A DNA stretch of 64,000 nucleotides from Betaproteobacteria bacterium HGW-Betaproteobacteria-9 (lineage in GTDB: Bacteria; Pseudomonadota; Gammaproteobacteria; Burkholderiales; Burkholderiaceae_C): the NCBI GenBank assembly GCA_002842215.1, contig PHCC01000013.1, forward strand, positions 1 to 64,000. Direction: 5' to 3'. How positions within the stretch are numbered: the first letter of the stretch is position 1; each line of letters starts with the position of its first letter. Below, one piece after another: positions 8,719 to 18,445 of the stretch. The notes beneath the pieces are model-generated. The model saw only the letters and a list, made by a program, of their open reading frames with translations. It had not been told where the DNA came from and ran no database searches. Made by a program: the position numbers and the translations under genes.

Positions 8719-9620
8719 ACCCCGGCTACGATCTGCCGCAGGACGAAGCCGGCTACAGCTTTGGCTTCCTGGACGAATATGCCAAGCGCGAGGTGCGCCG
8801 CACCATCCTGAAGGCGATCAGCATCCCCGGCTACCAGACGCCCTATGCCTCACGTGAAATGCCCATGGGGCGCGGCTTTGGCACCGGTGGCCTGCAGGTG
8901 ACGCTGTCTCTCATCGGCGAGGGCGACACCTTGAAGGTGATCGACCAGGGTGCGGACGACTCCGTCAACGCGGTGAACCTGCGCCACTTTGTGGAACTGA
9001 CCTGCCCGGGCGTGGACACCACCGAGCGCACCGCCGAGGCCACACTGATCCAGTCGCGCCACCGGATTCCGGAAACGCCACTGACCGAGGCGCAGGTGCT
9101 GATCCTGCAAGTGCCGTACCCGGACCCGCTGGTGGTGGTGGAACCATCCGAAGCCCGGCGCAAGGTCATGCACGGCGAAGGGGACTATTCGAGGCTGCTG
9201 ACCAAGCTCTACGAAGACATTGTGCAGTTTGACGAGATCACCATCTCTCACCGCTACCCCACGCGCATCAACGGGCACTATGTGATCGACCCCAGCCCGA
9301 TCCCGCGCTACGACGTTCCGCAGTTGCACCAGAGCCCGGCGCTGATCCTTCTGGGTGCGGGGCGCGAGAAAAAAATCTATGCGGTGCCGCCCTACACCCG
9401 CGCTGACCCGCTGGCGTTCGACGACGTTCCCTTCCGCACCGAAGACTTCAGCGACGAACACGGCCAGCGCCGAGCCTGCGAACGGTGCGGCGCCACCGAC
9501 AGCTTTCTAGACGAACTCATTGCCGACGACGGCGGCAAGCACTGGCATTGCTCGGACTCGGAATATTGCAACAGCCGTGTGGCCGGCCAGGCTGAACAGG
9601 CACAGGAGACCACGGCATGA
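8715..9620 (+). CDS. phnJ: Alpha-D-ribose 1-methylphosphonate 5-phosphate C-P lyase
   Basis: The 301-aa radical-SAM enzyme that cleaves the carbon-phosphorus bond. It shows the unusual C-terminal [4Fe-4S] ligand set: C255, C258, C279 and C285 (CX2CX20CX5C), close to the E. coli spacing. The N-terminal SIPGYQTPYASREMPMGRGFG segment holds the glycine proposed to carry the glycyl radical. It overlaps phnI and phnK by 4 nt each (ATGA), so the core complex is translated as a coupled unit. Confidence 0.96.
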   Translation: MNPGYDLPQDEAGYSFGFLDEYAKREVRRTILKAISIPGYQTPYASREMPMGRGFGTGGLQVTLSLIGEGDTLKVIDQGADDSVNAVNLRHFVELTCPGVDTTERTAEATLIQSRHRIPETPLTEAQVLILQVPYPDPLVVVEPSEARRKVMHGEGDYSRLLTKLYEDIVQFDEITISHRYPTRINGHYVIDPSPIPRYDVPQLHQSPALILLGAGREKKIYAVPPYTRADPLAFDDVPFRTEDFSDEHGQRRACERCGATDSFLDELIADDGGKHWHCSDSEYCNSRVAGQAEQAQETTA

Positions 9621-10447
9621 AAAAAATTCTGGAAGTCCGTGGACTGACCAAGATCCACGGCCGTGGTTGCACGCTCTGCCTGGAGAGCACAGGCCCCGAC
9701 ATGGACACCAACATCTGCCCGCACTGTGGCTCGGTGGTGGCCTGCCACAACATCAGCCTGGACCTGCACGAGGGCGAGATCCTCGGCATCATGGGCGAGT
9801 CCGGCAGCGGCAAGTCCACCGTGGTCAAGACGCTTTTCTTCGACGATGCGCCCACCGCCGGGGAAGCCCTGTTTTTTGACAGCGAGCGCCAGTGGGACAT
9901 GTTTGCGCTCAACGCCGCGCAGCAGCGCTGGCTGCGCAACCACCGCTTTGGCATGGTGTACCAGAACCCGCATCTGGGACTCAATTTCAACGTATCCGCT
10001 GGCGGCAACATTGCCGAGCGCCTGCTGATGAGCGACCTGGCCCACTACGGCGAAATCCGCGAACGGGCGCGCAGCTTGTTGGCGCGCACTGAGGTGTTAG
10101 CAGAACGCATGGACGAGTCGCCCAAGAAGTTCTCGGGCGGCATGCAGCAGCGCGTGCAGATCGCCAAGGCGCTGGCCACCCAGCCGCCACTGCTCTACCT
10201 CGACGAGGTCACCACCGGCCTCGACCTCTCGGTGCAGGCGCGCATCCTGGACCTGATTCTGGAAATCCAGCAGGAACTGGGCACCGCCATGATCGTGGTC
10301 ACCCACGACCTGGGTGTCATCCGCCTGTTGACCGGCCGCACCATCGTCATGAAATACGGCCGCGTCATCGAGACCGGCCTGACCGACCAGATTCTGGAAG
10401 ACCCCCAGCACGCGTACACCCAGCGGCTGGTGGCCTCGGCGCTGTAA
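9617..10447 (+). CDS. phnK: C-P lyase system ATP-binding protein PhnK
   Basis: A 276-aa ABC-type ATPase that docks on the PhnGHIJ core rather than serving import. Walker A is GESGSGKST (60-68), the signature is FSGGMQQR, Walker B is LLYLDEV, and the H-loop is VVTHDLG. An insertion between the first strand and Walker A carries two CXXC pairs (C18/C21 and C34/C37), which look able to bind zinc or iron. Overlaps phnJ by 4 nt; phnL follows after 9 nt with AAGGAG. Confidence 0.93.
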   Translation: MKKILEVRGLTKIHGRGCTLCLESTGPDMDTNICPHCGSVVACHNISLDLHEGEILGIMGESGSGKSTVVKTLFFDDAPTAGEALFFDSERQWDMFALNAAQQRWLRNHRFGMVYQNPHLGLNFNVSAGGNIAERLLMSDLAHYGEIRERARSLLARTEVLAERMDESPKKFSGGMQQRVQIAKALATQPPLLYLDEVTTGLDLSVQARILDLILEIQQELGTAMIVVTHDLGVIRLLTGRTIVMKYGRVIETGLTDQILEDPQHAYTQRLVASAL

Positions 10448-10456
10448 GGAGATCAC

Positions 10457-11182
10457 ATGCAAGAAGCCATCCTCAAAATCGACGGTCTCTCCAAACAGTT
10501 CCAGCTGCACGACCAGAACAAACTGATCCCGTCGTGTGCACAGGTTCAACTGGAGGTGTTTGCCGGCGAGCTGACCGCGTTGATCGGTCCGACCGGCGCC
10601 GGCAAGTCCTCGGTGCTCAAGGCGATCTACCGCACCTACCTGCCCAGCAGTGGGCGCATCCTGTACCGGGACGCCAACGGCGCCATCACCGATCTGGCCC
10701 AGGCCAGCGAACACCGCATGCTGGAACTGCGCAAGCAGGACCTGGGTTTCGTCACCCAGTTCCTGCACTGCCTGCCGCGCAAGTCGGCGGTCGAGGTGGT
10801 GGCCGAGCCGCTGGTACAGCGGGGTACTCCGCGCGAAACCGCCGCCGAGCGCGCGCGCGAACTGCTGGCCCTGCTCAACGTGCCGGAACGCCTGTGGGCG
10901 GTGCCACCCGCCACCTTCTCGGGTGGCGAGAAACAGCGCGTCAACCTGGCGCGCGGGCTGATCGCCCGGCCCCGCTTGCTGTTACTCGACGAACCCACTG
11001 CCAGCCTGGACCCGGCCACCACCGACCGCGTGGTGGACCTGTTGAAGTCCATCAAGGCCGAAGGCGTGGCCATGCTGGCCATCTTCCACGACCCCGAACT
11101 TGTCCGACGCCTGGCCGACCGCGTCGTAACCCTCACGCCCCCGTTGTCTGCCGCGGCATTGCTGGAGACCTGTGCCTCATGA
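10457..11182 (+). CDS. phnL: C-P lyase system ATP-binding protein PhnL
   Basis: A 241-aa ABC ATPase paralogous to PhnK; the two pair on the C-P lyase core complex. Walker A GPTGAGKS is at 44-51, the signature is FSGGEKQR, Walker B is LLLLDEPTASLDP and the H-loop is AIFHDPE. AAGGAG lies upstream of the ATG. Its TGA overlaps the phnM ATG. Confidence 0.93.
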   Translation: MQEAILKIDGLSKQFQLHDQNKLIPSCAQVQLEVFAGELTALIGPTGAGKSSVLKAIYRTYLPSSGRILYRDANGAITDLAQASEHRMLELRKQDLGFVTQFLHCLPRKSAVEVVAEPLVQRGTPRETAAERARELLALLNVPERLWAVPPATFSGGEKQRVNLARGLIARPRLLLLDEPTASLDPATTDRVVDLLKSIKAEGVAMLAIFHDPELVRRLADRVVTLTPPLSAAALLETCAS

Positions 11183-12336
11183 AATCCATTCTGCTGACCC
11201 ACGCCCGCGTGGTGTTTCCCACCAAAGTCCGTGAGAACGTAGCGATCCTGATCGAAGGCGACACCATCACGGCCATCGACCCTGCCACCAGCGCGGGCGC
11301 CACCGAAATCGACCTTCGCGGTCGCACCCTGATGCCGGGTCTGATCGACCTGCACTGCGACGCGATGGAGAAAGAGGTGGAGCCGCGGCCCGGCGTGCAC
11401 TTCCCGCTGGAGTTCGCCTGTGCCCAGGCCGACAAGCGCAATGCGGCGGCCGGCATCACCACGGTGTTCCATGCCCTGTCCTTTGCCAATCACGAGCTGG
11501 GCGTGCGCAACAACGCCTTTGCCGCCGAGATCGCCCGCGCCATTGGCGATTGGCAGGCCCACGCGCTGATCGACAACCGGGTACATGTGCGTTACGAAGT
11601 GACAGACGAGACCGCGCCGCCGGTGCTGTCGGCGCTGCTGCAGGACGGGCATGCGCACCTCATGTCTTTCATGGACCACAGCCCGGGCCAGGGCCAGTTC
11701 CGCGATGTCGAGGCCTACCGTGCCTACCTGGCCAAGACCTACAAGACCGATGAGGCCCAGATCGACAACATCCTGGCGCGCAAAGCCGGGGCCGCACAGG
11801 GCGCCATGCAGCGCATGGAGCAACTCGCGCAACTGGCCCGCGAATGCGGCGTGTCCATTGCAAGCCACGACGACGACAGCCCGCAGAAGGTGGCGACCGT
11901 CAAGGCACTGGGCGCAGTGGTGTCGGAGTTTCCGGTGAACCTGGAGACGGCGCAGGCCGCCCGTGCGCAAGGCCTGGCCACCTTGTTCGGTGCACCCAAC
12001 ATCCTGCGTGGCAAGTCCCAGTCGGGCAACATGCGCGCTCTCGACGCGGTATTGGCCGGCGTCGCCGACTGTTTGTGCGGTGACTACTCGCCGGCCGCAC
12101 TGCTGCCTTCGGTCATGCGATTGCCCGATCTGGCCGGCATCTCCCTGGCTGAGGCCGTGGCCCTGGTCACGTGCAACCCGGCCCGGGCAGCGGGCTTACA
12201 CGACCGGGGCGAGATCGCCGTGGGCAAGCGCGCGGACCTGATTGCGGTCAGGACCCTGGGCGGTCTGCCGCAGGCCGAGCGGGTCTGGTCCGGCGGCAAA
12301 GCTTCGCTGGTCGCGCATTTCGACCACGCTGGGTGA
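11179..12336 (+). CDS. phnM: Ribose-1-phosphonate 5-triphosphate diphosphatase
   Basis: A 385-aa amidohydrolase-superfamily metalloenzyme that removes pyrophosphate from ribose-1-alkylphosphonate 5-triphosphate before PhnJ acts. The metal-binding signature is MPGLIDLHCDAMEKE at 52-66, which in PhnM replaces the classic HxH. The central HDDD and the C-terminal CGDYSPAAL and CNPARAAGL segments are also present. Start overlaps phnL by 4 nt. Length matches the family. Confidence 0.94.
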   Translation: MKSILLTHARVVFPTKVRENVAILIEGDTITAIDPATSAGATEIDLRGRTLMPGLIDLHCDAMEKEVEPRPGVHFPLEFACAQADKRNAAAGITTVFHALSFANHELGVRNNAFAAEIARAIGDWQAHALIDNRVHVRYEVTDETAPPVLSALLQDGHAHLMSFMDHSPGQGQFRDVEAYRAYLAKTYKTDEAQIDNILARKAGAAQGAMQRMEQLAQLARECGVSIASHDDDSPQKVATVKALGAVVSEFPVNLETAQAARAQGLATLFGAPNILRGKSQSGNMRALDAVLAGVADCLCGDYSPAALLPSVMRLPDLAGISLAEAVALVTCNPARAAGLHDRGEIAVGKRADLIAVRTLGGLPQAERVWSGGKASLVAHFDHAG

Positions 12337-12343
12337 GGCCGAG

Positions 12344-12913
12344 ATGACCGCACGTCTCATCTACGTCGTCGGCGCCTCGGGCAGCGGCAAGGACACGCTC
12401 ATGGGCCATGCCCGCCAGAAGCTGGCGAGCGATCCCAGGGTGTGTTTTGCCCATCGTTACATCACCCGCCCCGCTGCGGCGGGCGGGGAAAACCATGTGG
12501 CCTTGACCACGGAGGAATTCACCGCCCGCCAGAACGGCAAGCTCTTTGCCATGCACTGGTCCAGCCACGGCCTGCAGTACGGGATCGGCATCGAGATCAA
12601 CCAGTGGCTGGGCAAAGGCATCACGGTGGTGATCAACGGCTCGCGGGACTACCTGGACGAGGCCCGTCAACGCTACCCGGAGTTGCTGCCGATAACGATC
12701 GATGTGGCGACCGAGGTGCTGCGCGATCGGCTGCTGGCCCGTGGCCGCGAAGATGCTGAGTCCATTGAGCAGCGTCTGCGCCGCCATGAAAAGTTGCGAC
12801 TGCAGCCCTTGCCCGGTGTGCTCATCGAGAACAACGGACCCATCGAGGTGGCCGGCGAAGCGCTGGTCCGCCTGATCGCGGAACACACCCAAGGAGCCTC
12901 GGCATGCGTGTGA
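12344..12913 (+). CDS. phnN: Ribose 1,5-bisphosphate phosphokinase
   Basis: A 189-aa guanylate-kinase-like enzyme that converts ribose 1,5-bisphosphate to PRPP, recovering the sugar left by C-P lyase. The P-loop GASGSGKDT lies at 10-18 and the kinase core carries the RYITRPAAAGGENHVAL and HWSSHGLQYGI segments expected for PhnN. The ATG is 7 nt after the phnM stop, and the gene overlaps phnP by 10 nt. Confidence 0.92.
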   Translation: MTARLIYVVGASGSGKDTLMGHARQKLASDPRVCFAHRYITRPAAAGGENHVALTTEEFTARQNGKLFAMHWSSHGLQYGIGIEINQWLGKGITVVINGSRDYLDEARQRYPELLPITIDVATEVLRDRLLARGREDAESIEQRLRRHEKLRLQPLPGVLIENNGPIEVAGEALVRLIAEHTQGASACV

Positions 12914-13671
12914 CCTTTCTGGGTACGGGCGCTGCGGGTGGTGTGCCACTCTACGGCTGTACCTGCCTGGCCTGTGAGCGCGCAAGGACCGAGCTGCAAT
13001 TCGTGCGCCGTCCTTGCAGCGCCCTGATCGAATCCGAAGGCACCCGGGTGCTGATCGATGCCGGGCTAATGGACCTGCACGAGCGGTTTCCACCCGGAAG
13101 CCTGGACGCGATTGTGCTCACGCACTACCACCCCGACCACGTTCAGGGACTCTTTCATCTGCGTTGGGGTACAGGCCAGCTCATACGCGTCTACGGCCCC
13201 CCGGACAGCGAAGGCTGCGCCGATTTGTTCAAACATCCTGGTGTGCTGGCATTCGCGACGGTGCACAAGTTCGAGGCGTTCAATATCGGGGAGCTGCGCC
13301 TGACGCCCCTGCCGCTGGTGCATTCCAAACCCACGCTGGGCTATGCCGTCGAGGGCACCCAAGGCCAGCGCTTCGCCTACCTCACCGACACCCTGGGATT
13401 GCCGCCGAAGTCGGCCGAGTTCCTGCGGAACTGGGGCGACTTTGACATGGCCATCGACTGCTCCTACCCACCGCACCCGGCCCCGAAAAACCACAACGAC
13501 TGGGACGCAGCACACCGTTGTGCCATTGAATCTGGCGCCCGCACAACCTGGCTCACACATATGGGTCATTCGCTGGACGCCTGGATGATGCAAGAGAAGC
13601 CGAGCGCTGCCAGTCACATCCGGGTGGCTCGGGACGGCAACACCGCCGACATACCGCCCAACACGCGATGA
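12904..13671 (+). CDS. phnP: Phosphoribosyl 1,2-cyclic phosphate phosphodiesterase
   Basis: A 255-aa metallo-beta-lactamase-fold enzyme that opens the cyclic phosphate left after PhnJ. The metal motif THYHPDH (73-79) is intact, as is the N-terminal LGTGAAGGVP with the C19/C21/C24 cysteines (GCTCLAC) that hold an extra zinc in PhnP. Later ligands lie in LTDTLG and CSYPPH. The end overlaps the next transporter gene by 4 nt, so the latter is probably co-transcribed. Confidence 0.92.
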   Translation: MRVTFLGTGAAGGVPLYGCTCLACERARTELQFVRRPCSALIESEGTRVLIDAGLMDLHERFPPGSLDAIVLTHYHPDHVQGLFHLRWGTGQLIRVYGPPDSEGCADLFKHPGVLAFATVHKFEAFNIGELRLTPLPLVHSKPTLGYAVEGTQGQRFAYLTDTLGLPPKSAEFLRNWGDFDMAIDCSYPPHPAPKNHNDWDAAHRCAIESGARTTWLTHMGHSLDAWMMQEKPSAASHIRVARDGNTADIPPNTR

Positions 13672-14516
13672 ACGCGCCGCTGGCATTGGCGCTATCGGTG
13701 GCCATGCATGTCACCTGGAACCTGATGGCACGGCATCTGCCCAGGGCATCGAACCCGCTGTGGTGGGTGTTGCTGGCCCATCTGGCGCTGTTTGCGCCTT
13801 GGGGGTTCTGGGAGCTGTCGACCACCGTCGTTTGGTCGACGGAAACGACGCTGCTGCTGGCCGTATCGGCCGCCGCGAATGTGGTGTATTTCGCCGGTCT
13901 GGCCAGGGCCTACGAGCATGCACCGGTCGCGCTTGTCTACCCCCTGGTGCGCAGCTCACCTCTTTTCATCGCGATCTGGGGCACGCTGTTCTTCGGTCAA
14001 AGTCTCCCGCCCATGGCCTGGCTGGGCATTGGCATCAGCGTGTTCGGCTTGCTCGTCATGGCATCGAGCGCTCAACGGGGATCGGATAGACAAGCCTTCC
14101 GCTGGGCCATGCTGGCCATGTTGGCAACCAGCGTTTATTCTCTGAGTGACAAGGCCGCCACCGAACACATTCCAACTTTCATGGGACTCGTGGGCTTTCT
14201 GTCCGTTGGCTACTTGGCTTCTTGGATCAGCATGACCTTGCGTATGCACCGGCACACCCGAAGTTGGGTGCCAGCACAGCGCGTTGATCTCGCCTCGCTG
14301 GCAGTTGGCGGAACCTGTATCGGTCTCGCGTACGCCTTGGTGATCCACGCCATGCGCCAGTTGCCCGCGGCGGAGGTCGTCTCGTACACAAACGCCGGCA
14401 TTGTGCTCGCTGCAGTTCTCTCCATTTTCTTGTTCAATGACAAAGCAGGATGGCAAAAGAGAATCATGGGAGTGGTGATCATCACGATTGGCTTGGGGGT
14501 GCTTGCCATGAGGTGA
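13668..14516 (+). CDS. DMT-superfamily (EamA) transporter
   Basis: A 282-aa inner-membrane protein with about ten hydrophobic segments arranged as two EamA repeats; the PLVRSSPLF and AYALVIHAMRQLPAAEV segments correspond to the repeat signatures of drug/metabolite transporters. It overlaps phnP by 4 nt and is the last gene of the phn operon. Its position suggests it moves a phosphonate, a breakdown product or a related metabolite, but substrate cannot be read from the sequence. Downstream DNA is a recombination scar, so the original operon end may have been lost. Confidence 0.8.
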   Translation: MNAPLALALSVAMHVTWNLMARHLPRASNPLWWVLLAHLALFAPWGFWELSTTVVWSTETTLLLAVSAAANVVYFAGLARAYEHAPVALVYPLVRSSPLFIAIWGTLFFGQSLPPMAWLGIGISVFGLLVMASSAQRGSDRQAFRWAMLAMLATSVYSLSDKAATEHIPTFMGLVGFLSVGYLASWISMTLRMHRHTRSWVPAQRVDLASLAVGGTCIGLAYALVIHAMRQLPAAEVVSYTNAGIVLAAVLSIFLFNDKAGWQKRIMGVVIITIGLGVLAMR

Positions 14517-14596
14517 GCAGCACAATACCAGTCATCGTCACGCAGGCGTTCCAACCCGGCTCGCGACCTGCCGGTGAAGAAAAAGCGACTTCCGAT

Positions 14597-15244
14597 ATGT
14601 CCCAAATTTCCCGATACGTCGAGGCCGTTGAGCGCGACAACACGCGTCGAAGCTATGCCGCAGCCATTCGCCATTTCGAGGTGGAGTGGAAAGGCTTGCT
14701 GCCAACGACCGCTGATACAACCTCCCGTTACCTGGCTGACCACGCGGACACGCTGGCGATCAGCGGCCTCCGTCAGCGGCTCGCCGCGCTCTTGCGCTGG
14801 CACATCGACCATGGTTTTGCAGACCCGACCAAGGCACCCTTGGTGCGCCAGGCCCTCAAAGGCATTCGCTGCATTCACACGGTTGCAGAAAAATGCGCAC
14901 GCCCCCTTGAAATCGATGTCGTCCAGCAGATCGATCAACGGCTGGAGGTGGCCATCGGCAACGCAGACCGCAGCGCTGACCGCATGGCGCTGCTTCGCCA
15001 CGCCCGCAACCACAGTTTGCTGTTGTTGGGCTTCTGTCGGGGATTCCAAACCGACGAGTTGGTCAACCTGCGTGTGGAGAACGTGGAAGTCTCGCCCGCC
15101 GAAGGGATGTCGTGCTACCTGAGCCGCAGCAGGGGCGACAGGCAGATGCTGGGCCACGTCTAAAAAAGTCCAACGCTGACCCGACTGTGCTCGGTGACGG
15201 CTTTCAATGCCTGGGTGCGCTTGATCAGGCTTCATCAGGCCTGA
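14597..15244 (+). pseudogene. Broken phage-type integrase (nonsense mutation and 3' truncation)
   Basis: The intact part (188 aa to the TAA at 15161) is the N-terminal half of a tyrosine recombinase: SAM-like domain (SRYVEAVERDNTRRSYAAAIRHFE) and the start of the catalytic domain (ARNHSLLLLGFCRGFQTDELVNLRVENV). Reading through the TAA in the same frame, the family sequence continues (SPTLTRLCSVTAFNAWVRLI) to a second stop at 15242. The R-H-R-H-Y active site is missing, so the gene is dead. It ends where antisense homology to a different gene begins. Confidence 0.82.
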
Positions 15245-15466
15245 ACCCGACGGCGTTCTGTTGCCCCGTGAATCGCATTCGACCAGGGCCACGAAGCCTT
15301 CCGAGAACGTCCGCTCGTGCTCGGGACACAGTCCCCAGCAAGTCGTGGAGCGATGCTTCATGCTCGCGCGCAGGCGACAGTCCAGCAGAATGCTGCCAGT
15401 GTCAAAAGCAGTGCCACACACCAGAAAAAGCTGCTGTTCCAGCGAAACATGTGATTTGTCGTCCAT
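15245..15466 (-). pseudogene. Truncated conserved hypothetical protein (5' part only)
   Basis: From the ATG at 15466 the minus strand encodes 74 codons that look like the start of a small conserved protein found in beta- and gammaproteobacteria: SLEQQLFLVCGTAFDTGSILLD, then TTCWGLCPEHERTFSEGFVALVE. The CxxC-like cysteines and GLCPEH segment suggest a small metal-binding protein; function unknown. The frame then runs without a break into the antisense strand of the dead integrase. Family members are typically longer, so the 3' end appears replaced by the integrase fragment. Recognition is from memory of the family, not a search. Confidence 0.6.
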
Positions 15467-15784
15467 GACCAACTCCGGTGATCGGGCGGGATTGCCCGAG
15501 GCCGGAACCGGCGCGCCGCTGCGCAGCGGTCACAGGTTCAAAGAAGGCCGAGAGGTCGTCAGCGCCCACAGGGCGCGCAGACCTTGACGGCGAGAGCGGT
15601 GTACAAGGATGAAGGGTTCAGCAAGCCAGCCCCACCACAAACGAAGGCGTGAAACAGGCAAGCGCAGCGCGCGGACCGGGGTCCCACCGACGTCCGAAGG
15701 CGTCAGCAATTGCAGCCGAATGGCCGCGACCGGGGACGGAGCTTGGGGACCAGCCCGCGAAACCAGAGGGCGGGCCTGCTGTCC
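15467..15784. other. Intergenic region, about 318 bp
   Basis: GC-rich DNA with short inverted repeats such as CCGCTGCGCAGCGG near 15520. No open frame with recognisable domains. It forms the end of the 14.6-15.5 kb scar and the 3' flank of the universal-stress gene. Confidence 0.4.
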
Positions 15785-16651
15785 TCAACGAAGCAACAAG
15801 GTAGGCACTTTCGAAGCCCGCAGCAGCTCGGTGGTCTTGCTGCCAGCGAACAGCTTGCGCAGCGGCGAGTGGGTGTAGGCGCCCATGATCAGCAGGTCGA
15901 TGCCTTTGTTCTGGATGGCGTGGCCAATCACGGTTTCCGGGTCGCCCGGCTCGATGTTTGCCACCACGCCAAAGCCGGCCTGTTCCAGCGTCTGGCGCGC
16001 CCATTCGATCTGCTTGGGACCATCGCTCTGCGGCCTGCCCGACATCAGCACATGCACCGGCAACCCTTTGAACAGCGGGCTGCTCGCCACCATCTCCACG
16101 CCCTTGCGCGTGATGGCGCTGCCGTCGAACGCGATCAGCACGCGCTCGGGCGCCTTGAAAGTGTCGGTTACGGTGAGGATGGGGCACTGAAGCGAACGCA
16201 CCGTCCACTCCACATGGCGCCCTAGGTCGCGTTGTGTGGTGTCGGCGGACGCACCTCGCCGGCCCAGCACGAACAGGCGCACGCCGTCTTGTTGCTCGCT
16301 CAGTGTTTCGGCCAGATCGCCGTGGCGCTGGCGCGTATCCACCGGGCTGGCGCCGACGACCAACGCGCGTTCGCGCAGGCCCTGCAGAAAGCTGCGCGCC
16401 TGTTCGCGCTCGGAGCGGGTGCGGGCGGCGTCTTCTTCGCTCAGGTTTTTCAGCAGCGCTTCCTGCGCATTGGCGCCGATGGCGCCGCTGTGGTCCTGGC
16501 TGCCCTGCAGCGCGGGGTGGCGGTCGATCACGTGCAGAAACTCCAGCGGCGCACTCATGCGCGCCGCCGCCCAGGCTGCGTAGTCAGCCACGTGCTGTGC
16601 GTAGGGCGAGAGGTCCACGCAGGCCAGCACCTTGTTGTCTTGTTGTGTCAT
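15785..16651 (-). CDS. Universal stress protein with two Usp domains
   Basis: A 288-aa cytoplasmic protein made of two tandem Usp folds (about residues 5-145 and 150-288). The second domain ends with the nucleotide-binding GAYTHSPLRKLFAGSKTTELL, matching the G-2X-G-9X-G(S/T) ATP-binding pattern, and LIAFDGS opens it. The start at 16651 is chosen because AGGAG lies 7 nt upstream. It follows the SulP permease by 14 nt on the same strand and is surely co-transcribed. Pairing of SulP with Usp is common in proteobacteria, suggesting regulation of or response to anion uptake. Confidence 0.9.
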   Translation of the reverse strand: MTQQDNKVLACVDLSPYAQHVADYAAWAAARMSAPLEFLHVIDRHPALQGSQDHSGAIGANAQEALLKNLSEEDAARTRSEREQARSFLQGLRERALVVGASPVDTRQRHGDLAETLSEQQDGVRLFVLGRRGASADTTQRDLGRHVEWTVRSLQCPILTVTDTFKAPERVLIAFDGSAITRKGVEMVASSPLFKGLPVHVLMSGRPQSDGPKQIEWARQTLEQAGFGVVANIEPGDPETVIGHAIQNKGIDLLIMGAYTHSPLRKLFAGSKTTELLRASKVPTLLLR

Positions 16652-16665
16652 GGTCGTGCTCCTGT

Positions 16666-18147
16666 TCAATGGCCCATCAGCATGTCGTCAGCGCCGTCTT
16701 TGTCATGCACGGCGAACTTGTCCACCATGGTGGTGCTGGCTTCGTTGAGGCCGATCACATCCACCTCGGTGCCTTCACGGCGGAACTTCAGAACCACTTT
16801 ATCGAGCGCGCTCACGGCGGTGATGTCCCAGAAGTGCGCGCGGCTCACGTCGATGCGCACCGTGTCCACCACCTCCTTGAAGTCAAACGCATTCGCAAAA
16901 CGCTCGGCGCTGGCGAAGAACACCTGGCCGGTCACGGTGTAGGTGCGGCTGCGGCCCTCGTTGTCCGACATCGAACGCACGCGCAGGATCTGCCCGACCT
17001 TGTGTGCAAAGAAGAAGCCCGAGAGCAGCACACCGGTGAGCACGCCCTTGGCCAGGTCGTGCGTGGCCACGGTCACCACCACGGTGGCGATCATCACCGC
17101 GCTGGAACTCTTGGGGTGCTCGCGCAGGTTCTTAATGGAACGCCAGTTGAAGGTGCCGATGGACACCATGATCATCACGGCCACCAGCGCGGCCATGGGG
17201 ATCTGCTTCACCCACTCGCCGAGGAACACCACCATCAGCAGCAGGAACACACCGGCGAGCAAGCTGGACAGACGCCCGCGCCCGCCCGACTTGATGTTGA
17301 TCACGCTCTGGCCGATCATGGCGCAGCCCGCCATGCCGCCGATGAACCCGGTGGCGATGTTGGCCACGCCCTGGCCCACGCATTCGCGGTTCTTGTCGCT
17401 CTTGGTGTCGGTCAGGTCGTCGACGATGGTGGCGGTCATCAGTGATTCGAGCAGGCCCACGACCATCAGCGTGAGCGAGTAAGGGAAGATGATTTTCAGC
17501 GTCTCGACTGTGAGCGGAATGTCCGGGATCAGGAAGATCGGCAGGCTGTCGGGCAGCTCGCCCATGTCCCCCACGGTGCGGATATCCATGCCCAAGTAAA
17601 TGTAGACAGCGGTGAGCACCACGATGGTCACCAGCGGCGAAGGCACGGCCTTGGTGAGGTAGGGCAGACCGTAAATGATGCCCAGGCCAGCGGCCGTCAT
17701 GGCGTACACATGCCAGGTCACATTGGTGAGTTCTGGCAACTGCGCCATGAAGATCAGGATGGCCAGCGCGTTCACGAAGCCCGTGACCACCGAGCGCGAG
17801 ACGAAGCGCATCAGCGCGCCCAGCCGCACCCAGCCCGCAATGATCTGCAGCACGCCGGTGAGCACGGTGGCGGCCAGCAGGTATTGCAGGCCGTGGTCTT
17901 TCACCAGCGTGACGATCAAGAGGGCCATGGCGCCGGTGGCGGCCGAAATCATGCCGGGGCGCCCGCCTGTGAACGCAATGATCACGGCGATGGAAAACGA
18001 GGCGTACAGACCCACCTTGGGGTCCACGCCCGCAATGATGGAAAAGGCGATGGCCTCGGGAATGAGGGCCAGCGCGACCACCAGGCCGGCGAGCACATCG
18101 TTGCGGACGTTGGAAAACCAGTCCTGTTTAATTTTTTGAAATGACAT
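16666..18147 (-). CDS. SulP-family anion permease with STAS domain
   Basis: A 493-aa inner-membrane transporter of the SulP/SLC26 family, which moves sulfate, bicarbonate or related anions. It has the N-terminal amphipathic region, a multi-helix core with [31 protein letters not shown], then a C-terminal STAS domain from about residue 380 ([37 protein letters not shown]). The ATG at 18147 gives the standard N-terminus; the longer open frame is not needed. A usp gene follows directly. The substrate cannot be fixed from sequence: the short STAS form is shared by bicarbonate and sulfate transporters. Confidence 0.88.
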   Translation of the reverse strand: MSFQKIKQDWFSNVRNDVLAGLVVALALIPEAIAFSIIAGVDPKVGLYASFSIAVIIAFTGGRPGMISAATGAMALLIVTLVKDHGLQYLLAATVLTGVLQIIAGWVRLGALMRFVSRSVVTGFVNALAILIFMAQLPELTNVTWHVYAMTAAGLGIIYGLPYLTKAVPSPLVTIVVLTAVYIYLGMDIRTVGDMGELPDSLPIFLIPDIPLTVETLKIIFPYSLTLMVVGLLESLMTATIVDDLTDTKSDKNRECVGQGVANIATGFIGGMAGCAMIGQSVINIKSGGRGRLSSLLAGVFLLLMVVFLGEWVKQIPMAALVAVMIMVSIGTFNWRSIKNLREHPKSSSAVMIATVVVTVATHDLAKGVLTGVLLSGFFFAHKVGQILRVRSMSDNEGRSRTYTVTGQVFFASAERFANAFDFKEVVDTVRIDVSRAHFWDITAVSALDKVVLKFRREGTEVDVIGLNEASTTMVDKFAVHDKDGADDMLMGH

Positions 18148-18445
18148 GGGGAATGCCCGCCACGGAAGGTGCGGGACGAATTCGACGACAAGAGGGGGCC
18201 ACCAAAACAAGGTGGAAAAAATTTCAAACGCCGGGCTAGGCGCCCGGCAGCGGTCAAGGCGGTTTGACCGAACAGAAATGCCCGCGAGGCAGGCTGGCGC
18301 CGCGATAGCTTAGCGGCGCAAGAGAGGTGCAGTCGACATGATGCATCGCAGCATTATAAATGCCGACCTCAGCAAGCGGCCGTGAACCGCAAATCTTGAA
18401 TGGGACTGACTGCAGCCTACCCTTGCCGGCGTAACGTTCGGCCCA
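18148..18445. other. Intergenic region between SulP start and yeeE end
   Basis: 298 bp with no coding potential that I trust. It must contain the SulP promoter (minus strand), but no clear boxes and no copy of the TGTAAG-N16-CGAC element were found. Confidence 0.35.

Noticed and set aside
14210..15472. 420-codon minus-strand frame
   Set aside because: Mostly antisense to the transporter and dead integrase; only the first 74 codons look like a protein family, so it was called as a truncated gene.
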